NCBI GenBank assembly: GCA_051745835.1
Contig: JBNJEL010000043.1
Location: forward strand, 1-14,883
Length of the DNA stretch: 14,883 bases
Source of the DNA: JBNJEL01 sp051745835
GTDB lineage: Bacteria > Bacillota > Halanaerobiia > Halobacteroidales > Acetohalobiaceae
Direction: 5' to 3'
The notes under the pieces are model-generated. The model was not told the origin of the DNA, did no database searches, and saw nothing but the letters and a program-made list of their open reading frames with translations. This document shows positions 1 to 6,681 of the stretch, piece after piece. Made by a program: the position numbers and the translations under genes. The stretch's first letter is position 1. Each line of letters opens with the position of its first letter.

Positions 1-69
1 TTTGCTAAGGTGGTTCAAGGTGGCGAGATTCAGCCAGGTGCTCAGATAGAAGTGTTAGCTAATGATTAA
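1..69 (+). CDS. C-terminal end of a MOSC-domain protein (partial)
   Basis: This is the tail of a gene that begins outside the window. Frame 1 is open from the first base and ends at TAA 67-69, giving 22 residues (starts FAKVVQGGEIQPG, ends EVLAND). A phrase of the type 'F-A-x-V-x-x-G-G-E-I-x-x-G-x-x-I-x-V' is typical of the end of small stand-alone MOSC domains, which are thought to carry sulfur or bind molybdenum cofactor. The next gene, a MogA/MoaB-type molybdopterin protein, overlaps it by 8 bases, which supports a molybdenum-cofactor role and translational coupling. With only 22 residues, the family call rests on this short match plus context. Confidence 0.6.
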   Translation, partial: FAKVVQGGEIQPGAQIEVLAND

Positions 70-550
70 GGTAGGAGTAATTACAGCTAGTGATTCGGGA
101 GCAGCAGGTAAGCGAGAGGATCAAAGTGGGGCTGTGATTAAAGAGTTAGTATCAGAGATTGATGGTGAAGTTAGTAGTTATGCAGTAGTAGCTGATGAAA
201 AGGAGAAGTTACAGAGTAAGATCTTAGAGATGGTAACTGAGGATGAAGTTAATCTTTTATTTACCACTGGTGGTACAGGCTTAGCACCGCGTGATGTAAC
301 TCCCGATGCTACCTTAGAGCTAATTGATCGTGAAGTGCCGGGGATCGTTGAAGCAATGCGGATCAAGAGTTTAGAAGTAACCGACCGAGCTATGTTAACG
401 CGGGGAGTAGCCGGAGTAATCAAAGAGACTTTGATTGTTAACTTACCAGGCAGTCCTAAAGCAGTTGAGGAGTGTTTAGAAGTGATCTTATCCGTCTTAC
501 CTCACGCAGTAGATTTAATCCAGGATCAAGTAAGTGAGTGTGCTCGTTAG
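62..550 (+). CDS. MogA/MoaB-type molybdenum cofactor biosynthesis protein
   Basis: A 162-residue cytoplasmic protein of the MogA/MoaB fold. Members adenylylate molybdopterin before molybdenum insertion. The family marks are visible: an N-terminal strand ending ITASDS (residues 7-12), the glycine loop TTGGTG at 68-73 followed by R77-D78 and TPD (80-82), and the NLPGSPK loop at 127-133, all parts of the molybdopterin-binding site. The length is normal for stand-alone MogA/MoaB of Firmicutes. The ATG lies inside the end of the MOSC gene (8-base overlap) with no strong Shine-Dalgarno of its own, so it is probably translated by coupling. MogA and MoaB cannot be separated here by eye, so no symbol is given. 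Confidence 0.9.
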   Translation: MIKVGVITASDSGAAGKREDQSGAVIKELVSEIDGEVSSYAVVADEKEKLQSKILEMVTEDEVNLLFTTGGTGLAPRDVTPDATLELIDREVPGIVEAMRIKSLEVTDRAMLTRGVAGVIKETLIVNLPGSPKAVEECLEVILSVLPHAVDLIQDQVSECAR

Positions 551-587
551 TAATCACCAATAAGTACATTTTAATACTTTAAAGCGC

Positions 588-616
588 TGGAATTTTGATT
601 AATAATTAGTTATAAT
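588..616 (+). promoter_or_regulatory. Candidate sigma-A promoter for the yerC-like gene
   Basis: A perfect -10 TATAAT (611-616) lies 17 bases after TGGAAT (588-593), a weak -35. The start codon follows at 649. No clear terminator is seen between the mogA-type gene and this site, so readthrough is also possible. Confidence 0.5.
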
Positions 617-648
617 GTAACAAAGGGCTCATACCTGGAGGTGTTGTT

Positions 649-942
649 GTGGGATCGAATCTTAAAGATGAGTTTACTGATCAATTATTTGAAGCAATAT
701 TAAGTTTGGATTCGCTTGATGAGGCTTATAAGTTCTTTGAAGATATATGTACGATTAACGAGATTAAAGCTTTAAGTCAACGATTACAGGTAGCTAAGAT
801 GTTAAACCAAGGTGCTACCTATGATCAAATTACTGAGACTACTGGTGCTAGTACAGCAACTATTAGTCGTGTCAAGCGTTTCTTGAATTATGGTGCAGGC
901 GGTTATAATTTGATTTTACAAAAGTTACCCACAGAAGAATAG
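649..942 (+). CDS. yerC: TrpR-like transcriptional regulator, YerC/YecD family
   Basis: A 97-residue all-helical DNA-binding protein resembling the YerC/YecD family (TrpR superfamily) of Firmicutes. The central phrase NEIKALSQRLQVAKML (37-52) and the helix-turn-helix at about 57-80 (ATYDQITETTGASTATISRVKR) are characteristic; the end LNYGAGGYNLIL is also typical of the family. It presumably acts as a dimeric repressor; the family's targets are poorly known and no trp gene is nearby. The GTG start is chosen because GGAGG (637-641) sits 7 bases upstream. A candidate promoter lies at 588-616, and a terminator-like hairpin starts 13 bases after the stop. Confidence 0.87.
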   Translation: MGSNLKDEFTDQLFEAILSLDSLDEAYKFFEDICTINEIKALSQRLQVAKMLNQGATYDQITETTGASTATISRVKRFLNYGAGGYNLILQKLPTEE

Positions 943-944
943 AG

Positions 945-974
945 TTGATAAATTACTCCCTAATTAAACATACT
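945..974 (+). promoter_or_regulatory. Possible weak promoter for the DUF389 gene
   Basis: TTGATA (945-950) and CATACT (969-974) are separated by 18 bases. The -35 matches 5 of 6 positions and the -10 matches 4 of 6. If used, the transcript would begin near 981, downstream of the 5' arm of the hairpin at 956-1002. This is a weak call made from consensus alone. Confidence 0.28.
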
Positions 975-1009
975 AAGCAGTGATTAGTAGTTTGTTAGGG
1001 AGGTTTTTT
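956..1009 (+). terminator. Terminator-like hairpin that contains the next gene's ribosome binding site
   Basis: An 18-pair stem is built from CTCCCTAA (956-963) with TTAGGGAG (995-1002), AAAC (966-969) with GTTT (990-993), and TACTAA (971-976) with TTAGTA (984-989). Only small bulges interrupt it (964-965 opposite 994, and 970), and the loop is 977-983. It is followed by one G and six T's (1004-1009), the shape of an intrinsic terminator for the yerC-like gene. The 3' arm holds AGGGAGG (997-1003), the Shine-Dalgarno of the ATG at 1010, so folding would also hide that site. Confidence 0.65.
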
Positions 1010-2245
1010 ATGCAGATAGCATTAGCTACTTTTGCTGAGGGTGAAGGTCAGGCAGCAGTAGAACTGTTAGAGACATTAGGAATTGAGCAGACAGATTATA
1101 AATTAATCTCTTCTGCTACCGGTGAGCTATTAATTATTAATCTGCTCTATGGTAATACAGATATAGTCATCGATAATTTGGCTACTAAGTTTGATTTTGA
1201 TGAGGATCAAGAGCGCAGTCTAGTGATCTTTAGTCCAGATACAGTAGTTCCATTTGATAAAGATAAGCTGGAGGAACTATCTTTTAAAGCTAATCGCGAA
1301 TCGCTAGTTACTTATGCTCAAAATAACTCTAGAGTTAATGATCACTTTATCTGGTTAGCAATTATGGCTGCTGTAATTTCATCACTGGGATTAATCTTAA
1401 ATAATATTCCAATTATTGTTGGATCGATGATCATTGCTCCGGTCTTTGGGCCAATTGTAGCTATCTGTATGGGGATTGTCTTAGGAGATTTGCAGTTGAT
1501 TGGTCAAGGAGTTATATCTGAATTATCTGTGTTATTAATAGCGGTAGTTGTCGGAGGTTTGTTAGGCTGGGTAGTACCAAATGTAGCTATCAATTCTGCA
1601 CTTAAAACGCGGATGTTACCTACAGTAGCCGATCTGTTTGTCGCCTTTGCTGCTGGTAGTGTTGGTGCTTATTCTTTAATTTCAGGGGTTAAGAGTCAAA
1701 TTGTCGGTGTAGTAATAGCAGCTGCTTTAATTCCGGTGATGTGTACAATTGGTATTGGGATCTCACTATCTAATTTAATGATGGTAGGTGGAGCATTACT
1801 GCTATTAGGTGGTAACTATATAGCATTGGTCTTAGCAGGGGTAGGTGTTTTCTACTTAAAAGGACTTAAACCGCAGATTTGGTATAAGTTTAAGGCACAG
1901 CGGTTACTTAAGAAGAGCCTTATCTTAATTGTGATAGTTGGTTTGATGCTAAGCTTGCCCCTTTCTTGGTTAACCTACCAACGGATGGTTAAAGAGAAAC
2001 CAGAGGAGATAGTGCGTCAATTGTACCATCAGCAGTTTGGTGATCAATTAGAGAGTAAACTATTAGAGATTGAAGTGACAGGTAAGAAGGTAGAACTATT
2101 TATCTATACTCCTCGCCAGACAGATGATTACTACTTTCGTTTATTGACTAAGAAAATTCGGGAGCGGTTAGGCAGTAATTATCGGGTTATCTTCGAGATA
2201 GTTCCTACTAAACGCTTTCAACTGCCAGCTGACAATCAAGATTAG
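1010..2245 (+). CDS. DUF389 / TIGR00341 family membrane protein
   Basis: A 411-residue integral membrane protein of unknown function. A soluble N-terminal domain of about 105 residues is followed by the DUF389 core: hydrophobic stretches at roughly 113-131, 135-157, 172-190, 206-225, 230-250 and 254-285, with the family phrase NNIPIIVGSMIIAPVFGPI at about 131-149. One more membrane segment (about 303-320) precedes a charged C-terminal domain of about 80 residues. The family has no agreed substrate, and nothing next to it suggests one. I chose ATG 1010 over an in-frame GTG at 980 because GGGAGG (998-1003) lies 6 bases before it and GTG 980 has no ribosome binding site. That binding site is part of a terminator-like hairpin. 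Confidence 0.85.
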   Translation: MQIALATFAEGEGQAAVELLETLGIEQTDYKLISSATGELLIINLLYGNTDIVIDNLATKFDFDEDQERSLVIFSPDTVVPFDKDKLEELSFKANRESLVTYAQNNSRVNDHFIWLAIMAAVISSLGLILNNIPIIVGSMIIAPVFGPIVAICMGIVLGDLQLIGQGVISELSVLLIAVVVGGLLGWVVPNVAINSALKTRMLPTVADLFVAFAAGSVGAYSLISGVKSQIVGVVIAAALIPVMCTIGIGISLSNLMMVGGALLLLGGNYIALVLAGVGVFYLKGLKPQIWYKFKAQRLLKKSLILIVIVGLMLSLPLSWLTYQRMVKEKPEEIVRQLYHQQFGDQLESKLLEIEVTGKKVELFIYTPRQTDDYYFRLLTKKIRERLGSNYRVIFEIVPTKRFQLPADNQD

Positions 2246-2248
2246 ACT

Positions 2249-2277
2249 TTGACGACCTTATATGATTATGGTATAAT
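2249..2277 (+). promoter_or_regulatory. Strong sigma-A promoter upstream of sigH
   Basis: TTGACG (2249-2254) and TATAAT (2272-2277) are 17 bases apart. The -10 is preceded by TGG (2269-2271), an extended -10 element. Transcription would start near 2284, which supports the sigH start at ATG 2317 over ATG 2293. Confidence 0.8.
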
Positions 2278-2316
2278 TATAAACAGTTAAAAATGTATGA
2301 GGGTGGGGATAAGTTA

Positions 2317-2982
2317 ATGGGTGAGCCTGAGCAGAAGTTTAAAAGCGAGTATGAAGATATGTCTGAGCAGGAAGTAATTGATTTAGCCCAAAATGGGGAC
2401 AAGCTAGCTGAGGAATATCTCCTGGATAATAATATTGATATTGTCTACGCTAAATCTAAGTTGTTCTATATTAAAGGTCTTGATAAGGATGATGTGATCC
2501 AAGAAGGTTTAGTAGGATTATATAAAGCAATTAGAGATTATAAGGAACAGCGTGCAGCATCATTTAGAGGTTTTGCTCATTTATGTGTTAGTCGGCAGCT
2601 GATTTCAGCGATTAAGACAGCTAACCGACAGAAACATATGCCTTTAAATACTTCCACCTCAATTGACAAAAAGCTTAAGTATTCTAAAGATGATGGTGGT
2701 CGAGGACGGACTCTGTTAGATGTGCTACCTGATGATAATAATGACCCACAGACTGACTTAGTTAATCGTGAATTAGTTGATGAAGTTACTTTCGAGTTGA
2801 GAGAGATGTTGACTGAATTAGAATGGAGTGTCTTTAGCAGTTACTTGCAGGCTAAATCGTATAAAGAGATTGCCCAAGAGATTGATGGTAGCGTCAAGAC
2901 AGTTGATAATGCCCTACAGCGAGCTCGGAGAAAGATTGATGAATTAAAAAATAACCTACAGGATGAAGTACTTAATCACTAA
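2317..2982 (+). CDS. sigH: RNA polymerase sigma factor of the SigH (sigma-30) type
   Basis: A 221-residue sigma-70 family protein, near the usual SigH length (about 218 in Bacillus). Region 2 covers about 10-107, with the core-binding and -10 recognition phrase DDVIQEGLVGLYKAIRDY at about 58-75 and the following FRGFAHLCVSRQLISAIKTA (83-102). Region 4 has a helix-turn-helix at about 180-207 (KSYKEIAQEIDGSVKTVDNA). SigH directs early stationary-phase, competence and sporulation genes in Bacillus. ATG 2317 is preferred because a purine-rich GGTGGGG (2302-2308) lies 8 bases upstream; ATG 2293 has no such site and would sit about 9 bases from the predicted transcript start. The gene has its own promoter and terminator, so it is probably monocistronic. 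Usual sigH neighbours (rlmB, rpmG, secE, nusG) are absent. Confidence 0.85.
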   Translation: MGEPEQKFKSEYEDMSEQEVIDLAQNGDKLAEEYLLDNNIDIVYAKSKLFYIKGLDKDDVIQEGLVGLYKAIRDYKEQRAASFRGFAHLCVSRQLISAIKTANRQKHMPLNTSTSIDKKLKYSKDDGGRGRTLLDVLPDDNNDPQTDLVNRELVDEVTFELREMLTELEWSVFSSYLQAKSYKEIAQEIDGSVKTVDNALQRARRKIDELKNNLQDEVLNH

Positions 2983-3033
2983 CTTATATTATTCAGTAAG
3001 CATAACAACTTATTTCTACATAGATCTTATATT

Positions 3034-3076
3034 AGACGTTGTCTTCTCTGGACTTAAGAAGGCAGCGTCTTTATTA
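3034..3076 (+). terminator. Intrinsic terminator after sigH
   Basis: AGACGTTGTCTTCT (3034-3047) pairs with AGAAGGCAGCGTCT (3057-3070) over 14 pairs, two of them G-U, with a 9-base loop. A T-rich run (TTATTATTG) follows. It separates sigH from comFA. Confidence 0.8.
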
Positions 3077-3114
3077 TTGTTGTGATAAATTATTATGATA
3101 GCGAGGAAGAATTG

Positions 3115-4968
3115 ATGAATAGTTGGCGGTATATTGTTTATATTATCTTCTTTAAGGAAAAGTGGTTTAAGGTAGGAATTTCTGCTACTCCCCAGTTAGA
3201 TCTTACTTATCTAGTGGAGTATAAAAAATGGTCTAAGAAAGATTTAACAGGATATGCGTTAACTAAAGCGTTGCCAATTGGCTTAGCTTACTATATCTAT
3301 TCTACGTTAAATACCGGCTTATCAGCTACTACTTTAAATAGTATTATAGCTAATCTAAGCTGGTGGATGCAGGTTAAAGCATGGTTTAAAAAGCAAAGTA
3401 GTAATCAGTGTTTGTTAGAGAGTTATACTCAATATACAGAAGATATCTTAGATTATTATAATTTAAGTGATTATTTAGATCAGCGATGGCTAGAATTAGA
3501 GGATGGTGCTAAGTTGCCAACAGAATTGGAGTTAAGTTCTATTCACCATCTGTTAGCTGGTCGCTTACTTTATTATGAGGAGATTAAGCGGGCGTTAGGT
3601 GAAAATCAAGCTCAACTAAGATCACCTCTAACTAATCTGTTATTAGGCTTGCGGTTAACTAATCGATTAAAGATTAAATCTAGTCTAGCTTATCGTAGAC
3701 AGAATGAGGTGGTCTGTCAGCGCTGTGGTTCTAAGCAGCAGTTAGTTAAGATTAATTGTTCTCATTGTCAGTTAGTTGATTATTACTGTGATAACTGTCG
3801 ATTGATGGGGCCAGCTACTCTATGTCGACCGCTCTATCAATTTTTACCGAAGACTACTAATTATACAAACAAATTAGATATTAAACCGATTAAACCAAAG
3901 TTGGACTTTGAATTAACTCCAGCTCAGAGTGCAGCTGGTGAGAAACTAGTAAAGTTTTTAACCTCTAGACAGCGTGAAGCATTAGTCTGGGCAGTCTGTG
4001 GAGCGGGTAAGTCGGAAGTATCATTTCAAGCTATGGCGGAAGTATTAAGTAGGGGTGGTAGTATTTTATTTGCAATTCCGCGTCGTGATGCTGTAGTCGA
4101 ATTAGCTGCTAGAATTAAAGTTACTTTTCCTCAAACTACACTTGCAGTTTTACATGGTAAATCTCAAGCTAAGTTTAAGTTAGCTCAGATAGTGGTAGCT
4201 ACTACCCACCAGACTTTACGCTTTAGTGATAAGTTTAATTTAGTTATCTTAGATGAGATTGATGCCTTTCCATATCATAATAATTCTACTTTGCAGTTAG
4301 CCGTTAGAAGAGCATTACATCCCCAGGGGAAGTTGATTGCTATGACTGCTACCCCAGGAGCTAAGCTAACTAGCTTTCAACAGGATAATGATAAGCTGCT
4401 AATTAAGATACCAGCTCGCTACCACGGCTATCCTGTTCCGGAGCCTAAATTAGTGACGACTACTTTAGAGTATCAGCAGTCTAATAAGCAAGTTAGTCTG
4501 CCAGAGGAGATAATTGAATTTATAGTCTCAGTTTTAGAGTCAGAGGTTGGTCAACTATTTATCTTTCTACCGACTAGGGAGTTAGTAGAGTTAGTGGGAA
4601 GGAAGTTAAAAGAGCTGGATGAATTAGATAGCTCTGAGATAGAGTATAGTCACGGACAGGATTCTAAGCGCGATAGTAAGCGTGATCGTTTCTGTGCCGG
4701 GGAGTATTCTATCTTAGTTAGTACGACTATTATGGAACGGGCAATTACTGTTCCGAAGGCAGATGTCTTAGTTCTATTTGCTGATTGGGACTTTATCTTT
4801 GATACTGCTACTTTAATTCAGATGGCAGGACGGGCTGGTCGTTCTTTAGAATATCCGACGGGCAGAGTCTGGTTTGTAGGCAGAGAGGTTACTGCTGCTA
4901 TGGCAGAAGCTTTAGCTAGAATTGTAGGTCTTAATCAAGAGGCTCAAGCTAAAGGATATCTACGATGA
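3115..4968 (+). CDS. comFA: ComFA-type competence DEAD-box helicase/ATPase
   Basis: A 617-residue cytoplasmic, membrane-associated ATPase expected to help pull single-stranded DNA through the ComEC channel during transformation. Cys pairs at 201/204, 215/218 and 225/228, plus C237, form the ComFA zinc-binding module. The helicase core follows: Walker A VCGAGKS (294-300), motif II LDEID (379-383), and motif VI QMAGRAGRS (569-577). Bacillus ComFA has about 463 residues; the extra length is an N-terminal region of about 200 residues that I cannot assign. ATG 3115 is chosen because GAGGAAG (3103-3109) lies just upstream; an in-frame GTG at 3082 has no ribosome binding site. The stop overlaps the comFC start by 4 bases (ATGA). 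No convincing promoter is seen after the sigH terminator. Confidence 0.9.
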   Translation: MNSWRYIVYIIFFKEKWFKVGISATPQLDLTYLVEYKKWSKKDLTGYALTKALPIGLAYYIYSTLNTGLSATTLNSIIANLSWWMQVKAWFKKQSSNQCLLESYTQYTEDILDYYNLSDYLDQRWLELEDGAKLPTELELSSIHHLLAGRLLYYEEIKRALGENQAQLRSPLTNLLLGLRLTNRLKIKSSLAYRRQNEVVCQRCGSKQQLVKINCSHCQLVDYYCDNCRLMGPATLCRPLYQFLPKTTNYTNKLDIKPIKPKLDFELTPAQSAAGEKLVKFLTSRQREALVWAVCGAGKSEVSFQAMAEVLSRGGSILFAIPRRDAVVELAARIKVTFPQTTLAVLHGKSQAKFKLAQIVVATTHQTLRFSDKFNLVILDEIDAFPYHNNSTLQLAVRRALHPQGKLIAMTATPGAKLTSFQQDNDKLLIKIPARYHGYPVPEPKLVTTTLEYQQSNKQVSLPEEIIEFIVSVLESEVGQLFIFLPTRELVELVGRKLKELDELDSSEIEYSHGQDSKRDSKRDRFCAGEYSILVSTTIMERAITVPKADVLVLFADWDFIFDTATLIQMAGRAGRSLEYPTGRVWFVGREVTAAMAEALARIVGLNQEAQAKGYLR

Positions 4969-5702
4969 GTTTAGTAAGGGAGTTAGGTAGAGGATTATTA
5001 GATTTGATTTATCCCAGTCAGCTAAAGTGTTATTATTGTGGTAATAAGAAAGCGTTCTCTACTAAAATTCATCTATGTGAGGACTGCTTAAGTAGGATTG
5101 AATATATCACCACTAATTACTGTCAAAGATGCGGAAAGTTATTAACTAGTCCCGGTCTATGTTATAGCTGTCAGCAAGAGGATCATTATTTTTTACAGGC
5201 TCGAGCTGCTACATTTTATAATGAAGCAATGAAGGAGTATATCTATCAACTGAAGTACCAACAAAGTCAGCAGTTAGCTCAACCATTAGGAAGAATTTTG
5301 GGTATCTGTGGTATTAATTTTTATGGCTATCAAAGATTTGATGTAGTAGTTCCTGTGCCTTTAGCCGCTGAGAAATTGATGAAGCGAGGATTTAATCAAG
5401 CAGCTTTGTTAGCAGATTCAGCAGCTAAAGAGATGAAACTTAAGGTTAATAATCAGCTATTAAAGAGGACTATCAATTCTAAACAACAGAGTAAATTATC
5501 TGCTATAGCACGGAGGGAGAATGTTAAGAATATCTTTTACGCTCCCCAAGAAGTGGTAGACCAGATTAAAGGACAGAGGATATTACTAGTAGATGATATC
5601 TATACTACAGGAGCTACAGTTAATGAGTGTAGTAGAGTTCTTTTGGCAGCCGGCGTAGATTCGGTTACGGTTCTTACCTTAGCTACGGGAAGACAAATGT
5701 AA
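4965..5702 (+). CDS. comFC: ComFC-family phosphoribosyltransferase-like competence protein
   Basis: A 245-residue ComF protein. Four Cys pairs near the N-terminus (22/25, 38/41, 53/56, 66/69) form the double zinc ribbon. The phosphoribosyltransferase fold follows, with VVPVPL and RGFNQA typical of the family and the PRPP-binding loop VDDIYTTGAT at 209-218. The protein works with ComFA in DNA uptake and may bind single-stranded DNA; the ligand of the PRPP loop is not settled in the family. Its start overlaps the comFA stop by 4 bases, so the two are translationally coupled. In Bacillus a comFB gene lies between them; here it is absent. Confidence 0.92.
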   Translation: MSLVRELGRGLLDLIYPSQLKCYYCGNKKAFSTKIHLCEDCLSRIEYITTNYCQRCGKLLTSPGLCYSCQQEDHYFLQARAATFYNEAMKEYIYQLKYQQSQQLAQPLGRILGICGINFYGYQRFDVVVPVPLAAEKLMKRGFNQAALLADSAAKEMKLKVNNQLLKRTINSKQQSKLSAIARRENVKNIFYAPQEVVDQIKGQRILLVDDIYTTGATVNECSRVLLAAGVDSVTVLTLATGRQM

Positions 5703-5776
5703 AAATTAGTAGTTTAGGCAGGAAAAATATTAAGCATTATTGAAATTATACTAACAAGCTAGGAGGTTGATAAATT

Positions 5777-6172
5777 ATGGGATTGAAGAATTGTCAGCGC
5801 TGCGGTCAAGTATTTGCTTCTAATAGTGATAAGATATGCTCGGAATGTCAAGAGGAGATAGAGGAGAACTTTGAAAAGGTACGCGATTATATTTATGACC
5901 ACGGTCAAGCTTCTCTACCTCAAATTCATGAAGATACAGGGGTAAGCATTGAGGAGATTAAACAGTTTATTCGTGAGGGACGGTTAGTAGAATTAAATAC
6001 TGACCTAACTATTGACTGTAAGCGGTGTGGAGCACCAATTAAGAGCGGAAAGTATTGTGAAGATTGTCGTAGTGATCTATCGCAAGGTCTTAGTTCTCCT
6101 AAAACTGATAAGAAACAAGAACCATCAGAGAAGAAAGAAGGAGAGATGCATACAGACCGCTGGCGTAGATAA
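5777..6172 (+). CDS. yvyF: YvyF-type flagellar operon protein (TIGR03826 family)
   Basis: A 131-residue protein with a zinc ribbon at each end of a helical middle: Cys 6/9 and 21/24, then Cys 81/84 and 94/97. Residues about 33-75 look like a small helix-turn-helix (LPQIHEDTGVSIEEIKQFIREGRLVE). The family always sits between comFC and flgM in Firmicutes and is called a flagellar operon protein; a regulatory, DNA-binding role is often suggested but not established. The tail after 98 is charged and probably disordered. AGGAGG (5761-5766) lies 10 bases before the ATG. It is 74 bases after comFC, probably in one operon. Confidence 0.88.
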   Translation: MGLKNCQRCGQVFASNSDKICSECQEEIEENFEKVRDYIYDHGQASLPQIHEDTGVSIEEIKQFIREGRLVELNTDLTIDCKRCGAPIKSGKYCEDCRSDLSQGLSSPKTDKKQEPSEKKEGEMHTDRWRR

Positions 6173-6251
6173 CTAGATAGTTTGTAGTAGTTAATCGCAG
6201 CTAATCACCATTAATAGATGTTAATTAATAATAATTATCTGAAAGTGAGTT

Positions 6252-6277
6252 TAAATTATTTTTATATATTACGATTA
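6252..6277 (+). promoter_or_regulatory. Candidate sigma-28 promoter upstream of flgM
   Basis: TAAA (6252-6255), 14 bases, then TACGATTA (6270-6277), which keeps the CGAT core of the sigma-28 -10 element (GCCGATAA). The position between yvyF and flgM matches the sigma-D promoter known in Bacillus. The spacing equals that of the better match before flagellin. The predicted start is near 6284. Confidence 0.5.
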
Positions 6278-6302
6278 GAGTAGTAAGGAGTTAAATTTAG
6301 AT

Positions 6303-6356
6303 ATGTATCCGAATGTAATGAAGAAGTATTTTGGTGCGGATATAGTTAAAAAGTAA
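6303..6356 (+). CDS. Possible 17-residue small ORF before flgM
   Basis: ATG 6303 to TAA 6354-6356 encodes MYPNVMKKYFGADIVKK. AAGGAG (6285-6290) lies 12 bases upstream, a little far but plausible. The stop lies just before the flgM ribosome binding site (GGTGG 6361-6365), so translation of the peptide could be coupled to flgM. I recognise no family; the peptide is short, lysine-rich and partly amphipathic. It could be a leader peptide, a real microprotein or chance. Confidence 0.35.
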   Translation: MYPNVMKKYFGADIVKK

Positions 6357-6371
6357 GGTAGGTGGTTAGTT

Positions 6372-6662
6372 GTGAAAATTTCTACTGAACAGTTAAGTCA
6401 GGTTTTAAAGGTTTATAATCAGGATAAAAAATCCGATTCTACGATTAAAGGTAAGGATAAGAGTAAGAGTGATAAATTATCATTATCTAGTGGAGCTCAG
6501 GAATTGCAATTAGCTAAGCAGTCGTTAGAGCAAGGTGATAGTGTGCGTCAAGAGAAGGTTGCTAAGTTAAAGCAACAGATTAAGTCCGGGAATTATAACG
6601 TATCTGGTGAACAGGTTGCGAGTAAGATGTTATCACAAGCTGTAGTTGATAATCTAGTTTAA
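6372..6662 (+). CDS. flgM: FlgM anti-sigma-28 factor
   Basis: A 96-residue protein, the usual FlgM length. FlgM binds sigma-28 and holds late flagellar genes off until the hook is complete. The N-terminal half is polar and probably disordered (many Lys and Ser, about 17-38). The C-terminal half has the sigma-binding helices: SSGAQELQLAKQSL (about 39-52), then VRQEKVAKLKQQIKSGNYNV (58-77) and a final helix SGEQVASKMLS, all classic. The start is GTG at 6372 with GGTGG (6361-6365) 6 bases upstream. It begins the flgM-flgN-flgK-flgL run, with a candidate sigma-28 promoter 95 bases upstream. Confidence 0.93.
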   Translation: MKISTEQLSQVLKVYNQDKKSDSTIKGKDKSKSDKLSLSSGAQELQLAKQSLEQGDSVRQEKVAKLKQQIKSGNYNVSGEQVASKMLSQAVVDNLV

Positions 6663-6681
6663 AATAGGAAGTGACTAGTTA

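Noticed and set aside
178..423. Open frame on the - strand inside the mogA-type gene
   Set aside because: It is antisense to a clear gene, shows no family features and has no ribosome binding context.
551..648. Terminator after the mogA-type gene
   Set aside because: AGCGCT is self-complementary but no stem with a T run can be built.
980..1009. Upstream GTG start for the DUF389 protein
   Set aside because: No ribosome binding site; it lies in the loop of the hairpin, while ATG 1010 has GGGAGG at 6 bases.
2293..2316. Upstream ATG start for SigH
   Set aside because: No Shine-Dalgarno, and it would be about 9 bases from the predicted transcript start.
3071..3099. TATGAT (3094-3099) as a comFA promoter
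   Set aside because: No recognisable -35 at 16-18 bases; the element is AT-rich chance.
3082..3114. Upstream GTG start for ComFA
   Set aside because: No ribosome binding site; it sits right behind the sigH terminator, while ATG 3115 has GAGGAAG.
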